Below, piece after piece: positions 34,620-45,049 of a stretch of DNA of 64,000 nt. A program made the translations under genes and the position numbers. The notes beneath the pieces are model-generated. The model had not been told where the DNA came from. It searched no databases and worked only from the letters and a program-made list of their open reading frames with translations. Source of the DNA: Salminus brasiliensis. Lineage: Eukaryota > Chordata > Actinopteri > Characiformes > Bryconidae. Every line of letters begins with the position of its first letter. Positions within the stretch are counted from its first letter, which is position 1. The stretch is from assembly GCF_030463535.1 (NCBI RefSeq), contig NC_132893.1, positions 15,781,771 to 15,845,770 on the forward strand. The letters are read 5' to 3'.

Positions 34620-35780
34620 TTTATTATGTAAGTCTTCTTTATCACACATAATGCTACCAAGCTGGCAGGGTAAGGGCTAACATGTGACTATTCTGGGACA
34701 TGTGAACATAGTCAGCAAATCTTTTTAAACTACTACTAACATAAAGTCATTGGACAGCTCAACACACTCTGAGGAGAGGGAGGGACATCCAGAGAGAGCA
34801 AAACAGGGCTAGACTATTTACACAAAGACAATTAGCCCTATAGGGCTGTGGCATTACTGATGGATGATACTTAGAGGTCTCCTGACAATAGGACAGATGA
34901 TTTGATTGTTGGAAGACATGCCAAATTGCTAGATCCATGACAGAGACAAAAAAGAAAAACAGCATTGGGGGACAAGACATGAACAGAGGACTAAGCATTG
35001 ATATGGGCTGGATTTAAAATATTTGCTGAAAAAATTAGATGCCCTAAAAAAGCAGACAGGGAGGTTGGGTCAGGGATGTCAACATATGGGGTGCAGGCAC
35101 CACATGCCCCCTCAGATATTAAACTTTAATGACAAATTGCTCACAGGCTATTGACGGGTGGGGGTGGTAACCAATAAGCAATGCCCTTTAGACACATTGA
35201 CATAGACACGCTACACAATTTCATAGGCACCAATAGTACCCAGTTCAAGTTGTTGCTTTAGGCGGTTGTCTATGTTTCTTATTCCAGGAACCTTGACTGA
35301 AAATAGCTTTAAGCTGTGGGACTGCAAGGACCACTGCAAAATCACAATGGTAACTTGCCAACACAAAGTAATAGAGCTTAAACTCACAAAAAAGCAGTTA
35401 ATGGTGCTTTAACACATAAAATGTACGGCACAGTATTTTGCCTCATTCCTGAAGCTATGATGGTATTTCTTAATGAAATTCTCCTTTTTCCCACTGCTGC
35501 ATTTTTCTGTGCAGTTGCATTCAATCAAAATCAACATATTAATGACCTGTTGCTTACACCATGAAAAATGAGGTGCAATGTCATGCTGCAAAAATGTTGA
35601 CATTAAAATTCTCAATATTCTCTTAAGAAATTCTTCATTGTTTTCTTATTTAGGCAAATTGTAACATAGACTTGTATTTTTACATAATAGTATTTGTGTA
35701 AGACTTTGCTACCAAGACATAATTGCTAGCAAGACCATAAGTTATGAGAATATTTATGATGGATTATTAACACAGGCTCC
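34620..35780. other. Intergenic, no gene
   Basis: No classified repeat or domain. The region 34740-35000 is less AT-rich but its frames match nothing I know. Confidence 0.35.
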
Positions 35781-35824
35781 ATAGAAAATGTTACTGAAAC
35801 CTCATACTAAAACATTGTACCAAG

Positions 35825-36208
35825 GGGGAACAGTTCACCGCCCTCCAGTCAAACGCTATGGCATTTTCCACACTGATGGCCCGGAGATTGATTCTCCGGG
35901 AGTGGAAATCAGTGAAACCCCCCTCTTTCAAACAATGGGTCAGAGAAGTACTGGCAATGATCCCACTGGAGAAGATGAGGTATAATCAGACTGGTAACCG
36001 AGCTAAATTTATTAAAACCTGGGCTCCTTTTGTAGAATTTGTGGATAGTATATCTTTAGTTTGATACACCCTGCTGCAACTGTCTTATTCATATATATGG
36101 CCAACAAGTTTTAGGGTAGTTTAACTAGTCTAAGATATGAACAAATTTGTATAGCCCCCAGTTAAGAACAACACAGGGCAGATAAAGTGTTTATTTCTCA
36201 CGTAGGTT

Positions 36209-36242
<34 letters not shown>

Positions 36243-36507
36243 CCTCTTTTCCCTCCTCGTATCCTTTGTATAATTCTGTGTGTATATAATTAACTATAGA
36301 TACATGCTTGTGGCTGAGTTATTCATAGACACAGATGATGTATAGTTTATATGTTTCTGTACAGGTGCACTTTATATACACTTTTATATTTTGTTTTATG
36401 TAATTGCTTTGGGGGGGTGGGGTGGGATTGTAAGGGCTTGTTTCTTGTAACTTTGTCTTTCAATGAAAATCTATAAATTAAATTATAAAAAAACAAACAA
36501 AAAAAAA
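35825..36507 (+). mobile_element. 5'-truncated fish LINE-1 insertion
   Basis: The insert encodes the last part of an L1-type ORF2 in the frame of 35858-36064: ARRLILREWKSVKPPSFKQW, then LAMIPLEKMRYNQTG and FIKTWAPFVEF. A 3' untranslated region with a long T run follows, then an A-rich tail. It is bounded by a 16-bp target-site duplication, aaaacattgtaccaag, at 35809-35824 and 36508-36523. A perfect duplication and an identifiable A tail indicate a fairly recent target-primed insertion. Confidence 0.88.
36211..36242. repeat. Poly(T) tract within LINE-1 3' UTR
   Basis: About 32 consecutive T residues, internal to the inserted element rather than at its end. Confidence 0.95.
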
Positions 36508-36869
36508 AAAACATTGTACCAAGACTTCATACTCAAATGTCATCAAAATGAAAATGAAAAACATTAAAATGCCAAATTGAAATTTCATACTGAAACCTTA
36601 AACTGAAACATAATACTATAACCTCATACTGAAACTTAATAGCAAAATGTCATAAACAAACTGCATACCAAAACATCATATTAAATTCTCTTTTTAAAAT
36701 GCAATACTGAAATGTTACATTAAAATGGCATACTGAAACTTCATATGAAAACATCATATTGAAACACCATACTGAATCTCATTCAAGTTCAAAATGGATG
36801 AACTGCAATGGATTTCCTTAACATAACATTAACATACAAAAATGTTAAGATACGATTCTTTTATTGGCA

Positions 36870-37450
36870 TTGTATACCTGCAGTGACAGCTTGTTTAGGG
36901 CAAATGTCAAGACTTAATTACTGCACCTCCCTTCTGGCTGGTCTCCCTAATCCAGAATGCAGCTGCATGGGTTGTTTTCAACCATGTAAGTTCAGCCATG
37001 TAACTTCACTGATTCATTCTCTTCACTGGCTTCCTGTAGCTTCAGATTCAAAACCATCCATACTTGATGGCAATGATCAAAAAGCAGATCAGTACCAAGA
37101 GCTTTTTTCTGTCCAAGTGGTGGAACAAACTTCCCCTGGGTGTCTGAACAGCAAAATCGCTCGCTGTCTTCAAATGCAGACTGAAGACCCACCTCTTCCG
37201 AGAGCACTTGGACGAAGTGTAGGGTCAAGTATTAGACTTTTGTGTTTAGCAGTATCCAAACTTAGAGGTATATTTGGATCCTAGTCTAGACACACTAGCA
37301 CTTTAGCAGACACTTTTATCCAGAGCGACTTACACAAGTACTTCACCGTTTACTCAGAAAAATACCCTCCCACACAAGGAGTGAAGTACTTGTGTAAGTC
37401 GCTCTGGATAAAAGTGTCTGCTAAATGCCATAACTGTAAATGTACACTGT
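36870..37450 (+). mobile_element. CR1/L2-type LINE (second family), deleted
   Basis: The frame 36808-37284 has NYCTSLLAGLPNPE, then skips to CKFSHVTSLIHSLHWLPVA, then to a piece like YQELFSVQVV and PPLPRAL (the WNKLP...-TEDPPLP-like end). Several internal deletions are evident relative to the copy at 34 kb. The 3' end gtaagtcgctctggataaaa plus tctgctaaatgccataactg is duplicated in inverted form just before (37302-37346). Confidence 0.8.
37302..37425. repeat. Perfect 45-bp inverted repeat
   Basis: The arm at 37302-37346 is the exact reverse complement of 37381-37425, with a 34-nt spacer. Both arms are the gtaagtcgctctggataaaa/tctgctaaa tail of the LINE plus gtgaagtacttgt. It could fold into a long stable hairpin. 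Confidence 0.93.
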
Positions 37451-37459
37451 AGTTCAAGA

Positions 37460-38200
37460 TACTTACTATAAATAAGGATTAAATAAAAAAGGACAAAATG
37501 CAAATATTAAACTATAATATTTTAGTTTACAGAATTCACAGTGGACTGTATGGGAAAAAAATGCCTCAAAAGTGGTCTACCAGGCCTTCTTTGTGCTCCA
37601 GACCACCAGTCTCTGCAGGGGATTACTTGAAATAAAAAAACAAAAACAAAGAACTTATCTGTACTTCTACATTTAAAGCATTTAGTAGATGCTAAATATA
37701 CTAAAGCACCCCTGAATGAGTGTCATTGGATGCCATATCCATGTTGATCCATCAGGTATTTTCATAACTGTTGCAGGTTCGATAAAAAATGCTCCAGGAG
37801 GTGCATCAGTTTTGCATTACTTTTTGCCATAATTTCCATATGAAGCAGAAAAAAGACCCAAGCTCATTTAAGTCATTTGTCCTTGCTATTTCTCACTATA
37901 ATGACTTTTTGTCTTGCAAATTTCTGTCAGTTATTAGCAAAGCAAAGATCAGAGGTCACACTAAGTTGTAATACTTAGAGTTCAGATTAATTTCCTTAAT
38001 TGTGACAATTAAGAAAATGTCTTAATCTTTTTAATATTATATTATACATTTCTGCCTATGCTACCTGTGTTGATGCAGTGAGAAAGCACATTTTTAGTAG
38101 GATCAAATGTATTAACTGTGTTCTCCATTTTGCTTGCAATATTTTATCATTCTCATGTAGCACATTTTCCAGATGCTATTTTTTTCTTGCTAATCCCTGC
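37460..38200. other. Intergenic, no gene
   Basis: A minus-strand trace of the LINE tail (tacatttaaagcatttagta then gatgct) lies at 37669-37695. Otherwise unassigned. Confidence 0.35.
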
Positions 38201-38204
38201 TCGC

Positions 38205-38760
38205 TCATGCTTGATAAGAGTCCACCAATATACAGAATGTATGGTTAAATAAAATCCAGTCATAACTTGGTCACATGGTGTGCAAGTCTTGCTGTCTTTG
38301 TGCAACAAAATCATGAGTTGCAGCTGCATGCTATACATTGGGGTGGACTTCTTCCAAGGAGCTAAGTTCCATCCTGTATACAAACTGGAATCTTACATAG
38401 GTGTTTATATCATATCTGGGTGTAATAGTACAGAAACTTTGCTACTTCAATTGTTCTTTATTGAATTAGAGGAAGTCCCTGACAATACAGATGTATATGC
38501 TCCACAACTGAATCTTATTTTCTTTGATTTTCTCTGATGAATTTTTAATATCCTTTTTGATGGACAAGAAATTTGATGTGAGTTCACTAAAATGTTTTTT
38601 CCCATTTCATAATCCCATTTTATAGATTCAAAGCAAAGTATAATGCTGCATCACATTCAGCTTCTGACAAGTTGTCAATGTATGCCTGCCGTTGAAGATG
38701 CTTAAGTGCCTCACAGGTCAACTTATGGATTAATATGCTTTTGCTGTAATGATGGCCTAA
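38205..38760. repeat. Duplicated non-coding block, copy 1 (upstream of receptor 1)
   Basis: Shares tgcaagtcttgctgtctttg then tgcaacaaaa, ctatacattggggtgg, and later ggtcaacttatggat with 43385-43925. The order and spacing are the same, with moderate divergence. It is not a recognised transposon. Its position before receptor 1, and again between the two receptors, suggests part of an older tandem duplication. Confidence 0.7.
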
Positions 38761-38789
38761 TATTATGCTCTTCACAGAACCTAGAGCAA

Positions 38790-38885
38790 GTCACTTGCTA
38801 GGGCTGCCCACTGCTCCGGGCATGTGTGCTTACTGTTCGCTCATTGTGTGTGTGTTCACTAGTATGTGTTTGAGATCAATTTCCT
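38790..38885 (+). mobile_element. SINE body fragment
   Basis: The sequence ggctgcccactgctccgggc then atgtgtgcttactgttcgct and gtgttcactagtatgtgt matches the body of the SINE at 14.4 kb, in the opposite orientation. The tRNA-like head is missing. Confidence 0.5.
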
Positions 38886-38899
38886 ACAGTGATTGGGTG

Positions 38900-40050
38900 A
38901 TTCTTTTGTCTTATTTCCTTAGAAAACAAATTCTGCGTTGTCTTCCAAGCCTGCAAGCTTAAAGTGGTTGCCAGTGCAGGATAGATGGACTCTTGATTTG
39001 TTAAATTCTCTTTTTCTTTTTCTTTTCTTCTGCCTTGGTATAAATAGCTAAAATAAATATTTTTCAGCTCCAACTTGTCAGCTATTTCAAATAAACATGT
39101 AAATTATGAATAGTGAATGTGTACTCAGTGCTTAGACCTGTTGGGCTAGCATCAACAATGAGAAGGTAGCCAACACTGGACCAAAATGTGCCGTGTCCCT
39201 CCACGCACAGTCAAAAGAGCTGAACTAACTGACCATCATTTCAGCTGTTTATTGACAGCCAAATACATCACATGGCTAGAGGGAGGAGGAGCAGAAGCTC
39301 TGAGGATTGGCAGAGATTAACAAAGCCACTTGCTTACACTCACTGGCTGCTGCAGCATGGCATGGCAGCATGGCATGAAAAAAAAACAAGCAGGCCACAG
39401 TTGGGTAAGTGAGTTTGCTAGAGGCAGTGATGTTGACTGGTGTGTGTTTTGTTATATTTTTTCCTCATTTTTTGGCTGCCTGCCTAAAAGTCAACTGAGC
39501 TCCAAGGGATACTTCAGTCCTAGCCTGGACTCCTGCTGACTCAAGCCACAAATAAAGTTCAGGTTGTTTTTGTTCAAACACTGTCCCAGTCCAGAGTTGA
39601 CATAGAACTACAAGCCAGTTTTCTTTTCTAACCTGTTCAGATCTGGGTGAGTAAAATGGACCAACTGCCCCAACATCTGCTTATGTCAACAGGAGGTTAC
39701 CCAGGTGACTCTCTCAGGGGCTGAAAAAGATAATGAAGGCAAGCTAAAGGCACCACTCCCACGCCCAGATGCATCATCCTCACCCTGTGTCTATTCAGGG
39801 AAGATCAGTTGGCCATCAGAACCCAGGACTACAAGGATGTGAAGGGTCCACTCAAGTTTTCTTCATAGACAGTGCAGAGTTGCTTCCCTGCACGGTACTG
39901 TGCCCTACCCTAGAACACAGTTGGAGGTGCCCTGCATACATGGAGATGTATGGTGAGCCCCCACTGCCTCAGTAAACTTTGTTTGGAAAACCTGGAAGAT
40001 CTCCATAGGTCACAGACTGTTTGTGACATGACCCATTAGCACTGAATTCA
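38900..40050. other. Intergenic, no gene; possible LTR end near 39600
   Basis: Around 39540-39602 the sequence has tcaagccacaaataaagttc and finishes ccagagttgaca, which resembles an LTR end with an AATAAA. No partner or internal region was confirmed. Nothing else recognised. Confidence 0.25.
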
Positions 40051-40053
40051 AGC

Positions 40054-40265
40054 CAGAGTACACTGTGAAGTCTGTAAAACATGGAAGTGCAAGCATTATG
40101 GTTTGGGGATGTGTGTCATACTTTGGAGTCTGGCCCATTTATCTCTTACCAGGCACCATGGGCCACCATATCAAAATACTGGAAGAGATCATGTTACTAT
40201 ATGCTAAGGAAGAAGGACGACTACTTTGGCAACTTTGGGTTTAGATGAGCCCATGGTTGCAGATT
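40054..40265 (+). mobile_element. Tc1-like transposase fragment
   Basis: About 60 codons: TVKSVKHGSASIMVWGC-like, followed by FGVWPIYLLPGT-like and HHIKILEEIMLLYAKEE. The SIMVWGC segment is the conserved stretch between the first and second catalytic Asp of Tc1 transposases. No terminal repeats found. Confidence 0.65.
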
Positions 40266-40269
40266 ACTG

Positions 40270-40720
40270 TAAAAAGGTTTGATGAAAGTTATGGCATTTG
40301 CCTTAGCGAAGATGGCTAGAATTAGCAATTTTGGAATACAATCTTCATTTAAAGATGATGTAGAAATTTCCAAATATTGCAGTATACTGTAGTACTGTTG
40401 AAATGTTCATTTATATGCCTTTTTGAGTTTTTCTCCATAATATAATGCCATTCAAACACTGATTATGTAGTCTATTATAGAAAACATTATATTAACATTC
40501 CATTTAATGCCTGATTATGACTCTCCTCAATGGGAAATCTTGCCACTTAAGTGACCGTTCATGCATAAAACTAACATTTACATATGATGCAAACAATCAA
40601 ATGAAAATGCTATAAAATATTCTGTCCTGCTACATCTTGTAATGCAATTTTTTAACAGAATATTGTGAAAACAAAGACATAAGATATGTGCAAATTGGTC
40701 ATTGTTTATACAGTTTATAA
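40270..40720. other. AT-rich DNA before receptor 1
   Basis: No frames or repeats. Some loose similarity to 50.6-50.78 kb suggests the receptor duplication extends this far with heavy divergence. Confidence 0.3.
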
Positions 40721-40724
40721 TTAA

Positions 40725-41108
40725 TCTCATATGATTGTAATTCTAAATAGTTTAGGTACGCTAATTGGTGTGTTTCCTATCTAGAGAATGTGCTAAATAT
40801 AGGTAATCTGCACTGTAATGACACCTCTGGAGAACATATTGGGGAATAAATTTTCACAGAAGAATACATTATTGGATCATAGTGCAACATAGCTCTTGGT
40901 CATCACCTATTGCATGACAAAACCACAAAAGCATTCTCTACCTCGTCAAAAGTTTAAACTAATGTAAGTATAGGAATCAGCAGCCTGAATAATCATATAT
41001 CTAACTCCAACCTATGGGCAGTTTATGATGAACATTATTTTGAAACATTCACAGCTTTTTAGAGTATCTTAACCGAACACAAGCAAGCTGAAGAAGAAAA
41101 CAAGGAGT
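40725..41108 (+). promoter_or_regulatory. Conserved 5' flank of receptor 1
   Basis: Nearly identical to 50790-51173, including attggtgtgtttcctatc, gagaatgtgctaaatatagg, ctcttggtcatcacctattg and cctcgtcaaaagtttaaac. It holds aatgtaagtatagg at 40961, a strong splice-donor match (GTAAGT at 40964). That fits the non-coding first exon and leader intron common in odorant receptor genes. The TATA-like site of the second copy is aataaat here. Confidence 0.5.
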
Positions 41109-42092
41109 ATGCAGAGCCCAACAAATTCAATTCAGAATGATTCTCTGATTCATCCTCAAGGCTTTTATATCATGGGTCTTATCTCTATGCCTTACGCAAA
41201 TGTATATGTCATGTTCCTAACTCTGCTTCATATCATATCCACCATTTCTAACTGCTTTGTTATCTGTATTATTTGTATTGATCGTCATTTGCATGTCCCC
41301 AAGTTCATTGCAGTGGGGAACCTAGCAGTGGTTGATTTGGTCCTCAGTACATCGCTTATCCTTGCAATGATTAAGATCTATCTGTTTAAAGACAATTTTA
41401 TGGAATATAAATTGTGCTTGGTACAAATGTACATGTACTATTCCTTTTTAACACTTGAAGCATTTTCCATTGCTGTGCTTGCTTTTGACCGGTTAGTTGC
41501 AATATGTTTCCCATTGAGACAGAATGCCATTAACAGTCCAACCACCATGACTGTTATTGTAGCTGCAATGTGGGCATTAAGCCATGGTGTCATAATGCTT
41601 GCTGTTTCAACTATGACTTATCTGTCCTTCTGTAATTCAGTTCAGGTCAGCAGTTATTTCTGTGACTATGGACCAGTCTTCAGATTAGCTTGTAATGATG
41701 TTTCACTGCAGTGGACCATTGCCACGGTCTTGGTTTTAGTCTGTAATCTAGTACCTCTGAGCTTCATAGTTCTGTCTTACACATGCATTTTAATTTCTGT
41801 ATTCCGAATGAAAAACGTGGAAAGTAGGTTTAAGGCACTTGCCACATGCACAGAACATCTTATACTTGTGGCAATTTTCTATATTCCTATGTGTATCATT
41901 TTTATGTTTGGACTTTTCAGAGTTGCGATCAACCAAGATCTGAGAATAGTGGGTTTGTCACTATGTTCCTTCATCCCACCCTGTACAAACCCCATCATCT
42001 ATTCACTAAAAACCAAAGAGCTCAGGAGCAGACTCTATTTTCTGTTTCAAAGACTTTCTGTTCAGAGACATTCTATTCGTCCCCACAAATAA
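41109..42092 (+). CDS. Odorant-receptor-type 7TM receptor (receptor 1)
   Basis: A 327-residue, single-exon class A GPCR of the olfactory receptor type. It would sit in sensory-cilia membranes and couple odorant binding to a Golf-like G protein. An N-terminal sequon is at N10. Seven hydrophobic helices are evident, with LHVPKFIAVGNLAVVD at TM1-TM2 and Cys103 paired with an ECL2 cysteine (Cys175/185/195). TM3 ends SIAVLAFDRLVAICFPLR (DRL at 127-129 replaces DRY). FKALATCTEHLILVAIFY starts TM6, and CTNPIIYSLKTKELR (NPIIY 294-298) is in TM7. These are the canonical olfactory receptor signatures. The frame is uninterrupted from ATG to TAA. It forms a tandem pair with 51174-52163. The fish OR subfamily and ligand cannot be told from the sequence. 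Confidence 0.93.
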   Translation: MQSPTNSIQNDSLIHPQGFYIMGLISMPYANVYVMFLTLLHIISTISNCFVICIICIDRHLHVPKFIAVGNLAVVDLVLSTSLILAMIKIYLFKDNFMEYKLCLVQMYMYYSFLTLEAFSIAVLAFDRLVAICFPLRQNAINSPTTMTVIVAAMWALSHGVIMLAVSTMTYLSFCNSVQVSSYFCDYGPVFRLACNDVSLQWTIATVLVLVCNLVPLSFIVLSYTCILISVFRMKNVESRFKALATCTEHLILVAIFYIPMCIIFMFGLFRVAINQDLRIVGLSLCSFIPPCTNPIIYSLKTKELRSRLYFLFQRLSVQRHSIRPHK

Positions 42093-42099
42093 AAATAAA

Positions 42100-43380
42100 T
42101 TATGTAGACTTTTCAGAGATGTAAAGTTATAATTTTGAAGCTGGAGATATATTGATTTTTTTTTCTTACAGATGCGTTTGAATTTAAAATGCAGTTACTC
42201 CAATTATTCATCTGATACTGAAATCTAACTAAATCTAATCTAATCTAAATCTAATATAATTTACTTACTAACCATTAAATAACTGACCCTTACCACAGTC
42301 GAATAAAAAAGTAATGAATCTAATCCATGTTTAAAAGAACGTAAATCAGACCACAAACATCCTTTACTCAGTGATTTCAGTACATTACATCTAATATATT
42401 ACATGTAATAAATGATGTTCTCTATTGGGCAATTGTGATCTATGTGTTATTTTTATTTTGTTGTACATAAAACAAAGTTGAGGAAGTGTTTAAAAAAGGC
42501 CCTATAACTATTTTACACTAAATACTCTGTAAAAGCAGGTTCATTCATTAAAGCCTCAAACATTTCCTTTCATTTATTTATGTAGTAAGCCTACATATAT
42601 GTTCATATTAATATAGTTTTCAATGTAAAAAGGTTTAAGGATTTACTTAGTTATTAAGTTGCATCTGCTTCTGCGTCTCCAGAGTGTTTACATTGTTTTT
42701 GTGTGGTCAAGAGTATGAATGGTAATGTTTTCTGCTTAGATGTATAAATTAGGCCCAAGCTGACTGAACAATAACAGTACAAATACATCTGTATCAAGGC
42801 TATTCATGAACACATAAACACAGATTGTGCACAATGCAGTGAAGAGGGCATTGATGTGACATTCAGGGCAGCTGTTATTTTATTTAACAAAATAAGCATG
42901 TCATCCTCCTTTATATCCCACTATTTATCATGTCATGTATAATAAACTAATTTCCCGACACTTTAAAAAATCACATAAAAGAAAAACTGGTTATAGGTTG
43001 TTTTTATTTTCACCACAGGCCACAAAATTGTATGTGACTTTATGTGAGCATGATTTAAGTTAATCTTTCTCACTAATTCAGTAACAATTTGTCATATTTC
43101 TGTAGCTGTTAGTGTGATCTCTTTGACTTTTGCTGTGTTCAGTTGTAATACTTATATAATAACTTATTTATTTCCTGAATTGGGTCATAAATTGCAGTGT
43201 CTTCAATTTGTTAACGCTGTTTGTAAATGCTATATGTTACCTCTCTCATTTGTCTCATACGGAAACATTTCCTTTGATGCTAACTGTCTTGCTGCTTTTT
43301 TTTTACATCTTTCTCTGCTTGTTTTCTTTTCCTGTGTAGTTCAGTCCCTTTTTTGAAAGCTATTTTCTTTCCTGCCTTTT
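42100..43380. other. 3' flank of receptor 1, nothing recognised
   Basis: A short aatctaatct repeat lies at about 42220-42260. An AATAAA-like signal lies just after the stop. Short frames at 43114-43356 have no domain. Confidence 0.4.
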
Positions 43381-43384
43381 TTTG

Positions 43385-43925
43385 GGGTTTTTTTTATGGT
43401 AAAGAGTCTACCTATATACAAAATGTTTGCTCATTTAAAATCCTGTTAGCCAAATTGGTCACATGCTGTGTAAGTCTTGCTGTCTTTGTGCAACAAAAAA
43501 CTGCAGCTACAGCTATACATTGGGGTGGGTTTTCTTCAGTGAGTTTATTTCTACTCAGTATATAAACAGATCTGCCATATATCATCTCACTTACGTATTA
43601 TATTCACAGAACCCCGAAATAGTTACACGAGACTTAAAAGGGGAGGGATTCAATTTACCTCTCTTTATCTGGCCATGAGTCAGAGTTCTTGACAATAGAA
43701 ATATCTATCCCCAAAACTGGACAATCTTGTTTTCTCAAAGAAATTCTACTTATTTAATTCTACTATTTACCTATAAATGATTTTTGTAGATCCAAGGCAA
43801 AGCATAATATTGCATCATGTTCATATTCTGGAAAGGTGTCAATGTATACCTGCCAAAGGAGGTATACAGGTCAACTTATGGATGCACATGCTTCTGTTGT
43901 AATGGGACATAATGCAATGCATGAT
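43385..43925. repeat. Duplicated non-coding block, copy 2 (between the receptors)
   Basis: Partner of 38205-38760: gtaagtcttgctgtctttgt, gctatacattggggtggg, tcaatgtatacctgccaaag and caggtcaacttatggatgca in the same order. It lies 3' of receptor 1, where the start of the second unit would be expected. Confidence 0.7.
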
Positions 43926-43929
43926 GCTC

Positions 43930-44509
43930 AAAGCCTGCTTTGAAAAACAGGTGCGGCTCCTTTCACCAGCTGCACCTTCAATCAAGCATCTCTAGTAACT
44001 GAGCAATGTATTTTGAAAGGTATGTGCCGGAATTCCTCACAACATATTGTTCAGTTACTGGAGATTTTATTTAAACTCAATGATGTTGGCTAGTTTCCTA
44101 ATAAGTTTTTTTTCCCACATCATTTCTTTTGGGTTTAGGTCTGAAATTTGTATTCATTTTGCACATTCCAAAATACATTTCATAATACATTCCATCAATT
44201 GTAAGACTTAACTAGACCAGAAGCAGCAAAGAAACACTGCCTATAACTTCAGTGTATATGGGTGTGGCTAAACTGCTGTAGACTAAATATGCAGATAATT
44301 AAATCCAATTATTTTTCAGACATTTCAAAAGCAGTGAATTGGAAAAACTGTTTTTGCAGCATAGCTTCCACAAAGAGTGACCATAATGTTTTGAAAATAA
44401 TTTTAAAACAATGAAAATACCATTTACGAGCCATAAATAGATTTCAAAAATATAACATTAGAATATAAGGGATTCCAACATACATTTGTCACATTTTATA
44501 ACATATGGG

Positions 44510-44510
<1 letters not shown>
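43930..44510. other. Intergenic, no feature
   Basis: AT-rich. No repeats or frames of note. Confidence 0.4.
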
Positions 44511-44511
<1 letters not shown>

Positions 44512-44554
<43 letters not shown>

Positions 44555-44710
44555 GACATACAAACATTTGTGTAACATAAATATTAAATGATACTTGACC
44601 AGTTTCACAGTCATATTGGAGCATTCCCATGTACCATAAATGTCTTTTTCTACCAGTCAAAGACTTGTAAACCCTTTAATACGCAAGTGTCCAATATATG
44701 ACAATATATG

Positions 44711-44776
<66 letters not shown>
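44512..44776. repeat. Two (AT)n microsatellites in a loosely repeated context
   Basis: (AT)n at about 44512-44550 and 44718-44776. Both are preceded by similar text (acatatgggacacatat, atatatgacacacacat), so the segment may be a small local duplication. Confidence 0.8.
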
Positions 44777-44778
<2 letters not shown>

Positions 44779-44779
44779 C

Positions 44780-45045
44780 TTCTTGTTTATACACTTATTG
44801 TGCATTTTATCAGCTCCACTTACCATATAAGAGCATTTCTATGTATTTCTATCATTACAGTCTAGTCCAGTCTAATCTGTTTCTCTGCATACTTTATTAC
44901 TCTCCTTTTACCCTGTTCGTCAATGGTCAGGACCCCACAGAACAGAACAGAGCAGATATTATTTGTGTGGTGGGACGTTCTCAGTACTGTAGTGACAGTG
45001 ACATGGTGGTGTGTTTGTTGCCCTGGTATGAGTGAATAAGACACT
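44780..45045 (+). repeat. Fragment of a dispersed teleost repeat
   Basis: Contains atcagctccacttaccatat, ctgtttctctgcatactttatt, gtcaatggtcaggaccccac and cagtgacatggtggtgtgtt, in an order I recognise from a widespread fish intergenic repeat that usually continues in palindromic fashion. Here it ends after ctggtatgagtg. Class uncertain. Confidence 0.4.
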
Positions 45046-45049
45046 ACTC

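Larger units (their letters stand above)
35788..36780. repeat. Degenerate short-period repeat (catactgaaac...), split by a LINE-1
   Basis: Loose tandem units of about 11-16 bp, such as actgaaacctcatact, catactgaaaccttaaactg, tactgaaatgttacatt and catactgaaacttcatatg, fill 36508-36780. The first unit is seen at 35788-35820. The array is interrupted by the LINE-1 end at 35825-36507. Units vary in length, so it is an old minisatellite. Confidence 0.7.

Noticed and set aside
34169-34660. 163-codon minus-strand frame as a host gene
   Set aside because: It is the C-terminal part of a LINE reverse transcriptase with the family tail next to it.
41846-42124. Overlapping frames inside both receptor genes
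   Set aside because: Shadow frames of the real receptor reading frames, conserved only because the duplicates are nearly identical.
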